A stretch of 64,000 nt of DNA, from positions 52,554,601 through 52,618,600 of the forward strand of contig OX421964.1 of assembly GCA_949128115.1 (NCBI GenBank). Direction: 5' to 3'. A model generated the notes under the pieces. That model saw only the letters and a list, made by a program, of their open reading frames with translations. It was not told the origin of the DNA and made no database searches. Shown in pieces: positions 46,535 to 61,500 of this stretch (position 1 is its first letter; the number at the start of each line of letters is the position of its first letter). Position numbers and translations under genes: made by a program. Source of the DNA: Anaspis maculata (taxonomy: Eukaryota > Arthropoda > Insecta > Coleoptera > Scraptiidae).

Positions 46535-49500
46535 GTAAGAATAATTGATAATAATTGACGTAGGATGATGTAATATGTGGATCTCTCATCAGTAAGTAGG
46601 GTGACTCCAATTAATTTACAATAGAAACTGGTACTGGTGTTTAAAGTTCGTCGATTCAAGCGCTTTAGGTAGTGGTAGTAGGACTAGTAGGTATCTATCG
46701 AACACCTCGGGTTCCACCAAAATTTTACGAGCAGATTAAATCTATCACGCTGATAGTTGCTATGCACCAGCCAATAGGATGGCCAGTTGCTTAGTTGCTA
46801 TGAGAGCGATAAAGTTATCGCGTTGATAAAAGTCTGGTGGAACCTCTGCTAAGTTACTATGAGAGTGATAAAGTTATCGTGTTAATAAAAAGTTAGTGGA
46901 ACCCGAGGATATACGATCGCACGCAAAATAAACGGAGACAGTGTTTCGCGCAGAGTGTACCGATTTACTGAATTTTGGCTTGGTGTCACAGTGACAAGAA
47001 GGCTAAAATTCATTAAATCAGTACACTCCGCGCGAAACACTGTCTCCGTTTATTTTGCGTGCGATCGTACATGCACCTTTCAGAAAAATGACGTAGTACT
47101 GATACCACAGAACGACTAAGCTTAATTGGAATTATTCTGCGATGAGATAGGAATAGGTATCGATTGAATCGATGGTCTTCATGCTCCACTTGGTGTCTTT
47201 CTGTACCTACTAACCGGCATTATTAGAAAATCTGGAATTACGTCCTTATAGTCTTAAATCTACAACAAAAATGACTATTTTGAATGTTTGTGATACTTTG
47301 AGGGCGTCAGGTTTAGCCAAGGGTCACGACACAAAAGTCTTTCTGTGTCTCTTCCATGCCCACTGCCGCGGTAGTCCGCAATCTGTCCTTGTGATAGAAA
47401 TGATAGCCTTAAGCCTTATAGAAGTGGTACCCCGTGACACTGCGATTATTCAAATTCTGCGATGATTTTCCGACACCATGTCATATTTTATGTCGAGGTT
47501 GCATCAAAAGTGTAGCTGATGGTGATTCTATCGGTCTTGAATCTCTACTCAAGTCGTATATTTTGCACTTCCTCTATTTCAGTCTTTATTCCAATTTTCA
47601 CGCCTTGTTTCAAGTTCCAGCGAACATAACATGCTATTTATGCTCGTATTACTGGCAAATTGCAACCTAGACCTGCAACATTGTTGCAAATTACATATCA
47701 TTCCGTATCTACCCGTGTGAACGCTTTGATCACGATTAATTGCCCGAAGCCTATTAAGCCAGTCCAGTCAAATTCGCAATTTTTCAAAACAGACTTTGAT
47801 TCTGCTTGAGTGCTTGCGTTGATCCATAGCGTGATCTCCCAATTTTTCTTTTCTGGGTAACATGAGCTATTGGAGAGTATGGGTCATGCATATCACCATT
47901 GGCAAGGCGTTCAGCTAGCCTTCAATAGTCCTCTGGCTCTGGCCTGAAAAACCTAGATTAGTGGTAGCTGGTTGCTAGCCAACCCGTGGTTCTCCCAATA
48001 TTAGTTAATTAACACCTAATAATAAATAGCAGGTCGAAACTTCCATTGGTCAATGTATCTTTTGATTGAATAAATTCGTAATTTAGGCAGGCTGCCCCCT
48101 GGTCCAATTTCGGGGTGTAATTACGAATTTATCTGATCACACTCTAACCACAGCTCTAACTGCGAATTCCACCAAAAGGTTTATACGCGAGCAGGGATTT
48201 CGCGAGTCAACTCTGATCTGATCTGAGTTAGTTGCTATGACACAGCCAATAGCAAGCTAAGCCAGTTGCTTAGCAACTAGCTCAGATTGAAGTTAACCCG
48301 CTCACGATTTTTTTTGGTGGAACCCGCAGTAAGTATAATTATGTTACCTATACAGGTGTCCCGTGTTTAATCGCAAAGATTTTGCCAGTCGATAGAGCAT
48401 CAGAAAAGAATGAGACATGCATCTAAAAATTTTGTTCAAAAACCCGTAATAACGGAGATACAGCTCTTCAAAGTTGGAAAACAAATACAGTTCTTTTCAC
48501 CTAACTTTATATACCAGGATATAAGTTAGGTAAAAAAAACTGTATTTGTTTTCCAACTTTGAAGAGCGTTATCTCCGTTATCACGGGTTTTTGAATGAAA
48601 TTTTTATATGCATATTTCATTATTTTTTTATGCTCTATCGACTGGCAAAATCTTTGCGATTAAACACGGGACACCCTGCATATCCTTTGTTAAAAAACAT
48701 TCAACTGACAGTGGGGTGTTTGTGATTGGAAATGGGCACCAGAAAGTCAAATGACAACGTCCTATTTTCAATAAACTGTATCACCCTGTATATACTTCAG
48801 TGATCTAGTAGAGTTCTGGGGCTTCGTGCCCAAGTAGTGCACCTCATTCACCGTAAACTTTACGTTTACGTCGTAATATACCTAACCCAGCGTACGTATT
48901 ACATGACGAATTATTGCACATGTAACTTCATAAGAAAAGCTGACGCTGTGGCATGTACCAACAATGGTATGCACGTCTGTGCGTGCAAACATGTTTTTGT
49001 CAAATAAATCTGACCATGGCCTTCTAGATACGCTCCAGCGAAATGCTGAGTTATATTCTGGGAATTATTCCGTTGGCGTGGTCTTTTTGCCGTTCCGCTT
49101 TTTCCTCTCGAGTGATGTGCCATCATGGTATACTCTCGTATAGGTATACCGTACGTAGATATCGCGTCCAAGTTATCGAATCGACAAAGACGACTTGCTG
49201 TCATAACTGCACATACACGCCAGCATTTCAAGCCGGCCAGTTGATACCTACCATACCTTGAGGAAAAAATCTAAAAGCGTGCGAGTTAATATGTCGATCA
49301 CATTGTGATATGATTTAATCGACATGCCGATGTGCACTTTCATGGATTATTGTTTTTTTCAGCTATGCGAAGGCGGTCCCGTAACAGAGTTGGTCGATGA
49401 TTTACTGACCAAGAATCGAAGGATGATCGAAGAACACATCGCTTACATTTTGAAAGAAGTGGTCAAGGTGAGTTCTGCAAAATATTAGGTACCAATGCTG

Positions 49501-52500
49501 AAAATGTCTCAGTTTTTTCCCTACAAAGGTAAGGCACCCTCCACCCTCGTAGGTAAGGCACCCTGGTAGGTACCCTGTGTACCCTACTTAGAATAATATG
49601 GTACTCGATATGGTATTAAACTGATGGACAACGAAGTTGTCGGTATCGGGAAAATGGTCCGACTTTGGAGGTCAATATCTCTCGATTGCCGATTGCGATT
49701 TCCATTTTGTTTGTTGCGTTAACTAGCCTTATCTTTCCGTAACCCATCCGATAATAGTGAATGTTGAGAGACTTCATGGAAATTTTCTACAGGGTGATAC
49801 GTAAAATGGTGCAACATTACAACGACTTCATCGTACCCCCATTTTTCAAAAATATATTTTTTTATTTTTCTAATGCAAAAATTATGAAGTGTGGTGTCTT
49901 ATCTCGAAACGGTTTTGAAATTTCCCGGATTGGAAGCCTAACATTAAATATATAAATTTTTATGTTGAATGTTGCAGATTTACGAAACTCAGGCAAACTT
50001 AGCACAAGCACAAAAAGTATAACGTCCAGGGGAGCTTCACTTCACTCGGACACTGAAGTTTCACATTATTACCATGTTCAGGGCTTAAATCTGCAAATAG
50101 AACATGTTCCATATCTAAAATTCTGACGAAATCCAACGTATGAAAAACAGGCAGGGACAACCACTTAAAAAAGTGCCCCCTGCTTGGCCCCACACCAAAT
50201 ATTCGGGTTGTGTTGAGAGTGAAATTGTCCTGGACTGTTGTACGAACAATTTTGCTCAATGTCAACATTCATTCATCAACACTGACTTAATCTCGCGTGC
50301 CAACAAGGCAAATCTGTAACATTCAAAATAAAAATTTATATCTTCGATGTTAGACTTCCAAAACCGTTTCGAGGTGAGACCCCACACTTCAAGATTTTTG
50401 TATTATAATACATCAAAAAAAAAAAAAATTGACAAATGAGGGTACGATGAAGTCGGTACAATTTCGCAGCATTTTACGTATCACCCTGTAGAAATTTTAC
50501 ATGAAATTTCTCAACATTCACTTTCACAGGATAGGTCCCGGAAGCATTAGGCTAATTAACACAATAAGCAAAACGGAAATCGCATCCGGCAACCGAAAGT
50601 TATTGGTCTTCAAAGTCGGACCATTTTTCCGATACCGACAATTTCGTTGTCCAGCAGTTTATTTTGTTGTGCACAGAAATGGCACAGAATTAGTAGCTAT
50701 CAGCTAGAATAACGAAAGTTACTAAATAGGGGAACTCCAAGAGTTACGTTGTCTACAAAACAGTATGTAGTGTGTCTATCAAATAAACGAATTAAGCTCT
50801 CTGAAAACTGACACTTCTTTCATTTTAGCTTAGGGATAACTCAAAACGCACGTATCTAGTTCTAAGGCCCTACAAGCTGAGTAGGCTGAGTTGGGGCAGC
50901 GACTTTCTCTACAATTAACGACAGTTGATATCACACTACAACTCTTCCGCGGCATCCACTTTCCAATAAAAATCTGATGACTGGAAATCAACGATTTTGT
51001 CGTGCCATCGCAGGAAATGAGAGTCATAACTTTCAACTATTGTTACATATGTTGCGTACGGGTTCGTTTATAATTGAGACGATCCTTTTGAAACACACAC
51101 TGTTTATAACTGCGTACTACAATAAATACACGCCAACAATTATTTACTTGGAAATATCGCAGGTACTACTTCGCTTCTATCCGCTCGCTACCACTTCGCA
51201 TTTATTACTACCTAGGCCGATCCGAGCTGCTCGAATATGCCTTAGACTAGTCTTCTCGAACGTTCCACGGGTCCTCCAGCAAATTCCACAGGCACCCAAT
51301 GGTTTCTAGACGACTCCCGAATAATCACACACCTTTCGCGGGCTTCCCGTGTGTTCTGGAATATCAGCACCTCCGCCAAAATGAGCAGATGTATCTTAAC
51401 CCACCGTTGAAGTCTCCATTCAATTCCATGGGTTAAAGCCCACACGCACGTTCTGGAATGCATCAGAGGCCAGAGGTCCGCACTTGTACACGGCGACCTA
51501 ATGGGAAGAGTCTAGAAAGATCGCGCGTTATCCAGAATCGCCGCTCGTAACACTATTATATTTATTTCTATTTCGTGAGATTCCATAGAAAGTTTCTTCT
51601 AAAATACCTCTATCTCATGCATGGTAATTCTGGTTTTTAAGGTCAAATGAATACTAGGTAGGTAAGAGCGACGCATTCACAAAAAATGCTTCCATTTCCA
51701 GAAGCTATCTCTCCATAACGATAATGTCGCAGATGCTTGGTATCTATATCATAAATTGTTCAAAATGTAACAAGCTACAATTCTAGTATCTGGTGTGCCA
51801 TTTTCTATCAGCAATTTCTCTTCTAGCGTAGATGATGACGACGTGAAGCCGTCATCTCCACCGGGCGAAAAGCTAAGTAGTCAAATAGTCGTAAACTATA
51901 CAAGGTGCTTGCAAACTTGGGATAAAAAATTGAGCAGCAGGTAGGGAAATCTACAAAGTGACAGAAATATGTTGAAAAAATGTCGACGCAAGGTTCAAAA
52001 ACATTGCTTTTTGGTCCGTTGAAAAGATTTTACTAACATATTTCAAAATAACAAAAATAGATGGTGAATGACCACCGATGACCACCTTTTGACTCTCCAT
52101 ATTTTCAAAAGTTGAAGCCCTGAATTTTTTTCAACATTGTTCCAATACTTTCGAAGCATTTCCCTAACTGCGGTTTGATTTTCTACCTCAAGTTCGCAAA
52201 CACCCTGCATAAAATAAATTCAAGCCGACTTCCAGCTTTTCAGGATTTCTTGTACTGCTCTCCATAGCCACTGTGCTACTCTAGATACTAACCAATAAGC
52301 ATAATCTTCTGTTTGATGACTTTCGCATTTTTCTGCATTATACGCCAGCTTTGCAGTAAGACTCCAGCGCTGCGTTTATTCTCAAAGAAATTTTATTTCA
52401 ATAGCTAAGAGAGTCAATTATATCGGCGTTCTTGTCCGAGTTGGACGTGTATATGCAAGCTATAAATTACTCAAAAAGGCTCTACGTTATTACTATAATT

Positions 52501-55500
52501 ATGAGCAATTTATACAGATAAAAGGGAATATTTAAGTCTCTTAGAGCTACTCACTTAAATAAAGGTGATGTACGACGCATTTGTGCCATCACATACTCTC
52601 ACAAGCATTGCGGCGAACGCGTGCAATAAATCTCGGCGCAATTATTTTTTATTTCCACATTGTTGCAACTGTTCCACAACTGTTCGCCAACTTGCCAAAA
52701 GAACTTAGTGTAGGTACTTATAGATAACCCACAAAAAGGATTATCCTTCGTTACTACACACATCAAAAGAATCTAGGGGACAAGCAAATTCAGACGATTC
52801 CTGAAATCATCATAACTTCTGATTCCCGTAAGCGATTTTATATCGGTCTTCAGTGTTCGATAGCCCAATCTTTCGTTTTCATGCCTTGATCACGTCAAAT
52901 AAGAACAGTGTTTCATAAGGTTCCTACAGGGTAATCAATGGAACAGTGTAAAATTGCCAAAAGTGTTCAGTACGAGCGCGATTTCCCAAAAAAAATATTT
53001 CATGCATTCCAACAGCACAGTTGTTATGAAGATCAGTGTTTCAGCTTTAGTAACGTTTTTTGAATTTTGAAAATCGAAGGTGAAGTGCCAAAGATGTTGG
53101 TCATTTTGGGCCGCCATGTTGAACTTCCAAGAAAGAAGAAAGTGATCCGATTTCATTGAAACTTGGAACACACTCATGTCTGGTTCAAGTAATTAGAATT
53201 TCGAGGTCAAATGTCACTTTCGATCACTTTCGAGCCGCTATATTGAACTTTTTACATAAATGATTCAATTTTAATAAAACTTGAAACACACTAGAATCGA
53301 ATCATTTACATAAAAGTTTAATGTGGCGGCTTGGAAGTGACCAAGAAAGACATTTGACCCTAGAATTCCAATTACTAAAACCAGATATGAGTGTAATACA
53401 AGTTTCAATGAAATCGGATCATTTTCTTGGAAGTTCAACATGGCGGCACAAAATGATCAATATCTTTGACAGTTTACCTTCGATTTTCAACATTCGAAAA
53501 CGCTACTGAAGCTGAAATACCAGTCTACATAACTGTGCTATTGAAATACATAAAAAAAATCTGGGAAATCGCGCTCGTACTGAACTTTCGGCAATTTTAC
53601 ACTGTTCCATTGACCACCCTGTAGAAACTTTAAAAAACATTGTTCGTATTCGATGTAATCAAGACATGAGAATGAAGGATGGGGCTATCGAACACTGAAA
53701 ACCGATATAAAATCGCTGACGGCAATCAAAAGTTATGATGATTTTAGAAATTGTCTGAATTTGCTTGTCCCTTAGATTCTTTTGATGTGTGTATTTGGCA
53801 TCAGGAACTAACAATAATCTGAAATTATTCCAGGCTATAGTTTACCTCCACCACCACCATGTCATGCACAGGGACATCAGAGCAAGCAACATCCTTTTGA
53901 CCAGAGAAGGCGAAGTCAAACTAACCGATTTCGGGCTTTCGCACAACCTTCAAAGCACTTTTGATAAGACCGGAACTTTCTTGGGCTCGCCTGGTTGGAT
54001 GGCACCGGAAGTGATCCTGTCGGCAAAGAACCAAGACCTTTACGGTAGCAGATCCGACGTGTGGTCTCTGGGAATCACGGCAATCGAAATCGGCGATGGA
54101 AAAGCGCCCTACGGGTCGATGCATCCCACAAGGGCGCTGTTCCAAATAGTGACCGATCCTCCACCGAGCCTGCGAGGGATTTCGAATTGGTCCGAGAATT
54201 ACACAGACTTTGTTACTGAGTATGTCCATTGTCCAACCTTCCCTACTCCGGATCACCCACGCATGAATTTACCCAAAAGTAGAACACATCCTGCATCGCC
54301 TCGTCCATCGCCATCTCTAAATATTTTTGCAAACAATACAACACAGACCCACTCTAATCTGGACTTAACTTCATCATGTTATATTCCAAGTTTTGCCCCT
54401 TCTATGTTGCGAATTCTATAATCCCTTGCATCTCATGATTAGGTCGTCAAATCGAGTACATAATTAAAGCGTAATATCAATTTGTCAGTGTTTGATGATA
54501 ATCTACCGTTACCACATAAAACTCCTGGACTCCGAAACACATGTTCTCTAACGGAAATCTCAAATTTCCCTTTTCCGCAAATTTCACAGTCGCCAGAGAT
54601 GTCATTTCATTTGAATGGTACGATTTTTGACTGGTGCCCACATCAGTCCACAGTGAGGGACTGTGTACAATGAAAGAGAGTTATTTCACGTGGAATAAGG
54701 ACAAGTCGAAAACAAGTTCCTTGATTTAGTTGGTGGTCATTGAAAATCCTTACCCTATGTTGGAACACACAAGGTTTAGGCAAAATTTCGGGTTGAGCGC
54801 CTCGTTGCGGAATAATATGCCGATGTTGAATAAACAAAAAAAAAACTGGCCATTGAGTACTGTAAAACCGGGTAAGACAAAACTATGGGGTGACTAGTAA
54901 GGAAAAGTTGGAAAATGTTGAAGTATTACTTATTAGGTATTGCAGTGAAGACACCTTTTGTCGCGTTCCAACCTAGGAAAATCAAGGGATAGGCCTCAAA
55001 AATTGCATACAGGCTAAGCAATAGCAAATAGCCCACTCTGATGTTGATCTAATCGCCCATAACTTCCCACCGGACAAAATACCTGAAAAAGTCCATATCA
55101 TCTGGAATGATAATAACACTCAAATTGCCCCTTTTAAATTCAAGAGAAGTTTCGGGAATAATATTGCAAAAGAGGAGTGTTATACAGAGCTCAGAAGTTC
55201 AGATTCACCCTATTTCAAAGTACTCATATCTTATTTTCATGTCGATTTTTGCTAGTAGATTTTAGTATCATTTTCTACTTTTGCATCCTCTTAACACACG
55301 CATATCTACTTTATTGCTTATTAGATTAAAACTTCCAACAACTTACTGTCTATTTTGCAGATGTTTGGAAAAAAATCCAGAGCACCGACCGTTCATGGTG
55401 GAAATCGCTGAGCATCCTTTCCTGCAACAAAGTCCGGACAACAATTATCATGTAATATTATTGATTTAATAATAATAGTCCACTGAAATCGAAATTCAAC

Positions 55501-58500
55501 TTGGAACACATTAAGGACTTGACGATAAAAATATAGCAATTTGGAGAATGAAAAGCTGAATAAGGAAAATTAAAATTACATTTCCTACCGTCCCGGCAAC
55601 CGTGGTAAAAAAAAAGAAGATTGAAAAACTTGCCCCGCGGTCTTTCTCCTGGAACAGTGAGAGAACGTGCTTTACGACTGAACCAAACAGTTAATAATTA
55701 TGGGCTTGAGGATTTTATTGTAGAATATTAAATTCTCCGCAAGCTTGTCCTGCACAGTTTCTGGCTATCTCTTGTGGTTCTCACAGCATTCAAGGATCAA
55801 TGTCACGCCGAGGGATTTTCTTTTTTTACTAAACTATCGCGAAACTTTCAATTACTACGTTTCCATGGAGAATTGAAATCGATTTGAAAACGGTATCGGG
55901 ATTGAATACGGAAGTGTTCACATGAGTGGTTCGAACTCGGTATTCAAATCGATTTGAATTCTGTTTACATATCTGTCATGTAAGTCTAACCCTAACCTAA
56001 AACTATCCCAACTTAACGTATCAAAGAAAGCGCAAGTACACTGCAAACTGCAAGTGTGCAGAAGGCAGAAGTGCAGACAACAGGTGCAAGTATGAATGCG
56101 ACCCTCGATGCGACCAGAACAGCGGTTTTACTCATTGCTATGTATCAGTTTCTGTTTGTTGATGTTTCGATCCAATCCAATTGGGTTTCCATGAGTATTA
56201 TTTCGATCCGATCCCGATACGATCCCAGAATTTGCCGAATCGACCTTGAGACTCAAATCGATTTGAATACGATGTTGCAAGCGTTTACATGCAGTTTTCA
56301 ATCCCGATACCGTTTTCAAATCGATTTCAATTCTCCATGGAAACGTAGTAAATATGATCAATGACCAGACTGAAAAAGTTAGACATATGCCCTCAGGGAC
56401 TTCTTTGTAGATTTTTGGGTGTTTGATTATCTACAACTTTGTCCCTGACAAGTTTCACATAATCTCTTACCGTTCTCTCATCGTTCCAGAAGACAGACCG
56501 CGGCGCAAGTTTTACCACCTTCTTTATTTTTTTTTACCATGGTTGCTGCCGGGACGGTGAGAAATGCAGCTTTGGTTTTTCTTCTTCAGTTTTTCATTCT
56601 ATACATTGCCTTATTTTTTCATCGAGTCCCTAATTAGTTCAAAGGGTCCATGACACTTGAGCGACACATTGTAGACATTTTTTACAACTACAAAACAAAC
56701 TCTGTTGCCTTCTACTTACGATGATTAGTCCCGACCGAGGGGGAAATTACGATCACATTTATAGTTTCTTTAGTTGAATTGTTTACGTCGTACTGCTTTT
56801 CTTTGCGGTGCCCATCTTGGACCTACGCACAACATTGCGCAAGTTTTGTTGGTAAGTGATGAGTCACTGTACCCCGTACGTGTTCTAATTTTCCACTGCA
56901 GTGGTGTAGGCAACCAACAATACAACAACATTCAGAGACTTAAACTGTTCTTTAAACGTTCCTTCTTTATTTTATTTTTTGCAAAAATTTCTGGATAATC
57001 CGCAAATATTTCATTTCAGATTATCATTCCACACGCCCGCCATTCTGAGTGATTTGCCTATTTTTTCGTTTTGATTTGCGTGTGTCGCTCAAGTGTCATG
57101 GACCCAGTTCAAACTTTGGCTCAAAAATCGCCTCATTTTACTTTCATATTCCACGTGTTTCAGCTCTCGTTAGAACTGAAAAGCCTCATCCTCGATATGG
57201 ACAAATCAGGCAAGAAGTTCGTGTCGCCGGAAGTGATTATACATGGAGAATATCTAAAACGCGGAATTGACGGTGTCATGGAAAAAATGCACGTTGAAGA
57301 TTTAGCTTCGTTGAATTCCATTTCTGAACAAACGGTGATGGAAGAGCTGGAAGAACGTTGGAAAATGGGGGAGCATCAGAGTTTTGTTGGTGATGTTTTG
57401 CTGGTGCTGAATCCAACTAAAGACAAGGATATTTACGGGGATGAGGTGAGATTTGTTCTGTCTAGAAATTGGGAAATGAAAAACCGAATCCCTTTTTGCT
57501 AAGGCTAAACCCTACCACTGACTGTTGTGGGTGTTCCCGAGTTTCATGTTGTAAGAAATAAATTCAAAACTTGTAGTCTAACGTATGCAATAAAAGGACA
57601 GAAACGAATACAAGGTTGCCTACAACAATACTACATTTTTGATACCTGCTTGAAGTTGACCATCACAGATGACGATACTTGCCGTATAATACGGCGAATA
57701 CGACTGGCTATACGCTGCTCTTCAGAAAGAAGATTAGAAAATCGAAAATTTATAATTTTTCTCTCTACATTATACATGTTTACTATACATATACTTCACT
57801 TCTAGAAGCCCCACAATATTTACCTATACAGGGTGGTCCAGGTTTTAGTCGACAAACTTTGCAGGCTGATAGAAGATGAAAAAAGAAGTCGACTCACCCC
57901 AAAAAGTACATATCTAAAATGCATATTAAAAAAGTTACAGGCCTTCAAAGTTGCAGAAAAAAATTGTTTTTTTCTTGATAAGTTTTGAACAGCTTGACCG
58001 ATGTCGCTCAAATTTTGCACATATGGGTAACAAACACGTCTCCAGTGATTTCTTGAAAAAAATTCTGTCAGAATGACGCGGTGCAGTAGATAGGAGGGGG
58101 TACTAACCCTCTTACCCCCCTACTTTCTACGCCACTGAATATTTTGGAAAACTGTTGAAAGTATTGAATTTGGCGTTCAATTCTGAAGAGAAAATTGGCG
58201 TGTTATTGCTACATTTGGAGCAGCGGTTTTGGAGATATTTGTGTTTAAAGGTTCAAAAACGCCGAATTACGCAAATGTTTCAAAATTCGAGCAAGCTTTG
58301 ATCCATCAACTTTCAACTTTTTTTTGAATTTAAAGTTTATTGATCCATAATTTAGCTCAAGAAATTGAAAATTGGTTGTGAAAATTCATAATTTCAGCAA
58401 CAATCAAATATTCAATATGTAGGTACCTATTTACTTACTGATAGTTGGGAAGTTTAGTAAGAACAAGAACCAGGGGCCCTTTGTTTGTTATTGGTCACGT

Positions 58501-61500
58501 TACTGAAATTATGAATTCTCACAACCAATTTTCAATTTCTCATGAGCTAAATTATGGATCAATAAACTTTGAATTGAAAAAAAAGTTGAAAGGTCATGGA
58601 TCAAAGCTTGCTCGAATTTTGAAACATTTGCGTAATTCGGTGTTTTTGAACCTTAAAACACAAATATCTCCGAAACCGCTGCTCCAAATGTAGCAATAGC
58701 ACGCCAATTTTCTCTTCAGAATTGAACGCCAAATTCAATACTTTCAACGGTTTCCCAAAATATCCAGTGGCGTAGAAAGTAGGGGGGTAAGAGGGTTAGT
58801 ACCCCCCCATATCTACAACACTGCGTCATTCTGACAAAACAAAATTCAAGAAATCACTGGACACGTGTTTGTTAACCATATGTGCAAAATTTGAGCGACA
58901 TCGGTCAAGCTGTTCAAAGGTTATTAAGAAAAAAACAATTTTTTTCTGCAACTTTCAAGGCCTGTAACTTTTTTAATATGCATTTTAGATATGTACTTTT
59001 TGGGGTGAGTCGACTTCTTTTTTCATCCTCTATCAGCCTGCAAAGTTTGTCGACTAAAATCTGGACCACCCTGTATACCACACCTTCCCCCTGCGTACTA
59101 TAATGTGCTATAATAGCTTGCTCTAGCTACTTCAAATCTAGTTTCAATAATTTATCTGTGGAAATTGTTGAAATGATAACATACGCCGGTTTACCAAATA
59201 CTTATCAATTTTTTTTCTATTCTTATTGGGATGTGCTCCGTTTCCGATATACAGGGTGATTGATGTATTATTCAAGCAAAAACTCTGATTGGCCATATAT
59301 CTCACGAATAGATCAACACAGAATCGATTGAAATTTCGCATACGTATTTCAACACCAAAGGCCTTTATAGCGCCTTATTCATTATAAAAAGAATACAGGA
59401 CCGTACTCAAAACATTGTTCTTCGTGTTTTTGTTGAAAAAGTCACCTGTATAAACTTTTTCAAAACTACATGAAATACATATGCTATAAAATGCGATTCT
59501 TAAATCAGGAATATTTTCAAAAATTTCAATTTAAATCAATCAAATGCTATTCCAGATGGTCAAACAAAAATCACCATTTCAATTTTGGTGTTCTATAACC
59601 GAGAATAGTTGAAGGAGAATTTTCCGAAAACATGAGTTAGGTACCCCGATTCCTACCCAAATTCTTGTTTCCAGAAAATTCTTCTGAAATTATTTTCTGT
59701 TAGTAAGAACACCAAAATTGAAATGGTGACTTTAGATCTGGCCATCCGAAATAGCGCATGACTGTTTTGAACTGAAATTTTTAAAAATATTTTGGAAAAA
59801 TTACAGGTACCTACTCAATATTTTTACTTTGGATCAGGTGAAGAGTGCCAAACAATTAAGAAATCGCATTTTGTAGCATTTTTCTCCGAATTTGACATCA
59901 TATTTTGAAGAAAGTTCATACAGAAGGACTTTTTCAACAGAAACTCGAAGAACAAAGTTTTGAGAACGGTCCTGTATTCTCTTCATAGATGAAAAGGGTG
60001 CTACAAAGCCCTTGGTGTTGAAATACAACTGCAAACTTCCAATTGATTCTATTGATGTTTTCGTGAGAAATGGCCAATCAAAATTTTCGGTTGAACACAT
60101 AATCACCCTGTATATCGAGAACGGAAGATATTAAGAAAATTTCGAATGCAGATTCTGGTTTGTCTCGAAAAAGCAAATATATGCTTAAGATGATATGTCG
60201 CCGGTTACTTCATGGGACACCTGTATATTTTAAACAAATATACCTTGTTACTGAATTATTACAATTCTAAAAAATCGACCTCCAGTAAGGTACCTGTTCG
60301 AAGCTACTTTGAACTTATTCTTTTCAGTACCACAGAAAATACCAACAGAAGTCGCGTTCCGACAACGCACCCCATATCTACGCCGTAGCCGACAGCGCTT
60401 ACCAAGATGCCCTCCACCACATGGTGACCCAAAGAATAGTCATAGCCGGCGAAAGTGGCTCTGGCAAAACCAAAAACTATCTTCATCTAATCGACCATCT
60501 CCTCTACCTGGGCGACAACAAAAACATCAACCTCACCAGAATAAAAAACGGTATCAAACTGATCCACGCCCTGACCCACGCTTCAACTCCAATCAACTAC
60601 TACTCAACCAGATGTCTTTACAAAACCGAAATCAAATTTGGCTCCACGGGAAAAGTCTCCGGCGCCGCCTTCAACGTCCTTGCACTAGAAAAATGGCGCG
60701 TTTCTTCAGTAGACATGGCCCAAGGTAACTTCCACTTTTTTTACTACATATACGATGGCCTGAATGCCGCGAACAAGCTGGAACAGTACCAGCTGGATTC
60801 TGGAAGGGAGTACAGGTACTTACGGATCGCCGAACACGACGAGAGCGAAATTCGTAGTAACGCTGCCAAATTTAAAACTCTGCTGAAGATATTCGAAGAG
60901 TTTGAATTTAGCCCCGAAGATATAGAGACGGTGTTGTCCATAACGGCTGCAATTTTGACTATCGGTGAAATTAGGTTTCAGCCGGATGACGATGATGATG
61001 ATGGCGCATTTATAGAGAACGAGGAGATCATTCCGAAGATTGCCCAACTTCTTAAAATTGAACGAAAAAAGCTTGCTTGGGCTTTGATCAACTACTGTTT
61101 GATACGTGACGGTCAGGCAGTTAAACGGAAAAGCACGGTGGATGAAGCAAGGGATGCGAGGGATGTTTTTGCGAACACTTTGTACACACGACTGGTCGAC
61201 TACATTGTTGCCGTAATCAACCATAAATTTGCTATTGGAGCAGCTATATTGTAAGTAGTTTTGAATTCGAGTACACTTTGTGAATGACAAAATCTTTTCA
61301 TCATGCTTTTTAGAAGTGAACTCAGCTGTCTTATGTAACTAAATTTTACTACTGATTGCAGTGGTGAGAAATACTCCGTTGAACTATTTGATTACTTTGG
61401 TTTCGAGTGCTTCAAGAGAAACCATTTGCCACAACTTATTGCAAATACTTTGAACGAACAGTTGCAGTACCACTACTTACAAAGAAACTTCTCATGGGAG

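Larger units (their letters stand above)
46535..49362 (+). other. ninaC intron 1 with four hairpin elements
   Basis: 2.8 kb. It contains the MITEs at 46705-46908 and 48161-48328 (same family) and the palindromes at 46912-47069 and 48351-48680. Minor frames (47271-47670, 48911-49261) are not credible exons: they break the ninaC reading frame and have no motifs. Confidence 0.7.
49468..53833 (+). other. ninaC intron 2 with three large palindromes
   Basis: 4.4 kb. Palindromes at 49622-50655, 51899-52210 and 52755-53792. The remainder (50.7-51.9 kb and 52.2-52.75 kb) is single-copy DNA without exons or recognised RNA genes. Confidence 0.7.

Noticed and set aside
54220..54421. Extension of ninaC exon 3 through its donor
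   Set aside because: The kinase match stops at the GTATGT donor and resumes in frame at 55361; the read-through peptide has no homology.
57820..59103. Paired 66/73-codon frames
   Set aside because: They are the same sequence read in the two arms of one foldback, so not independent evidence of a gene.
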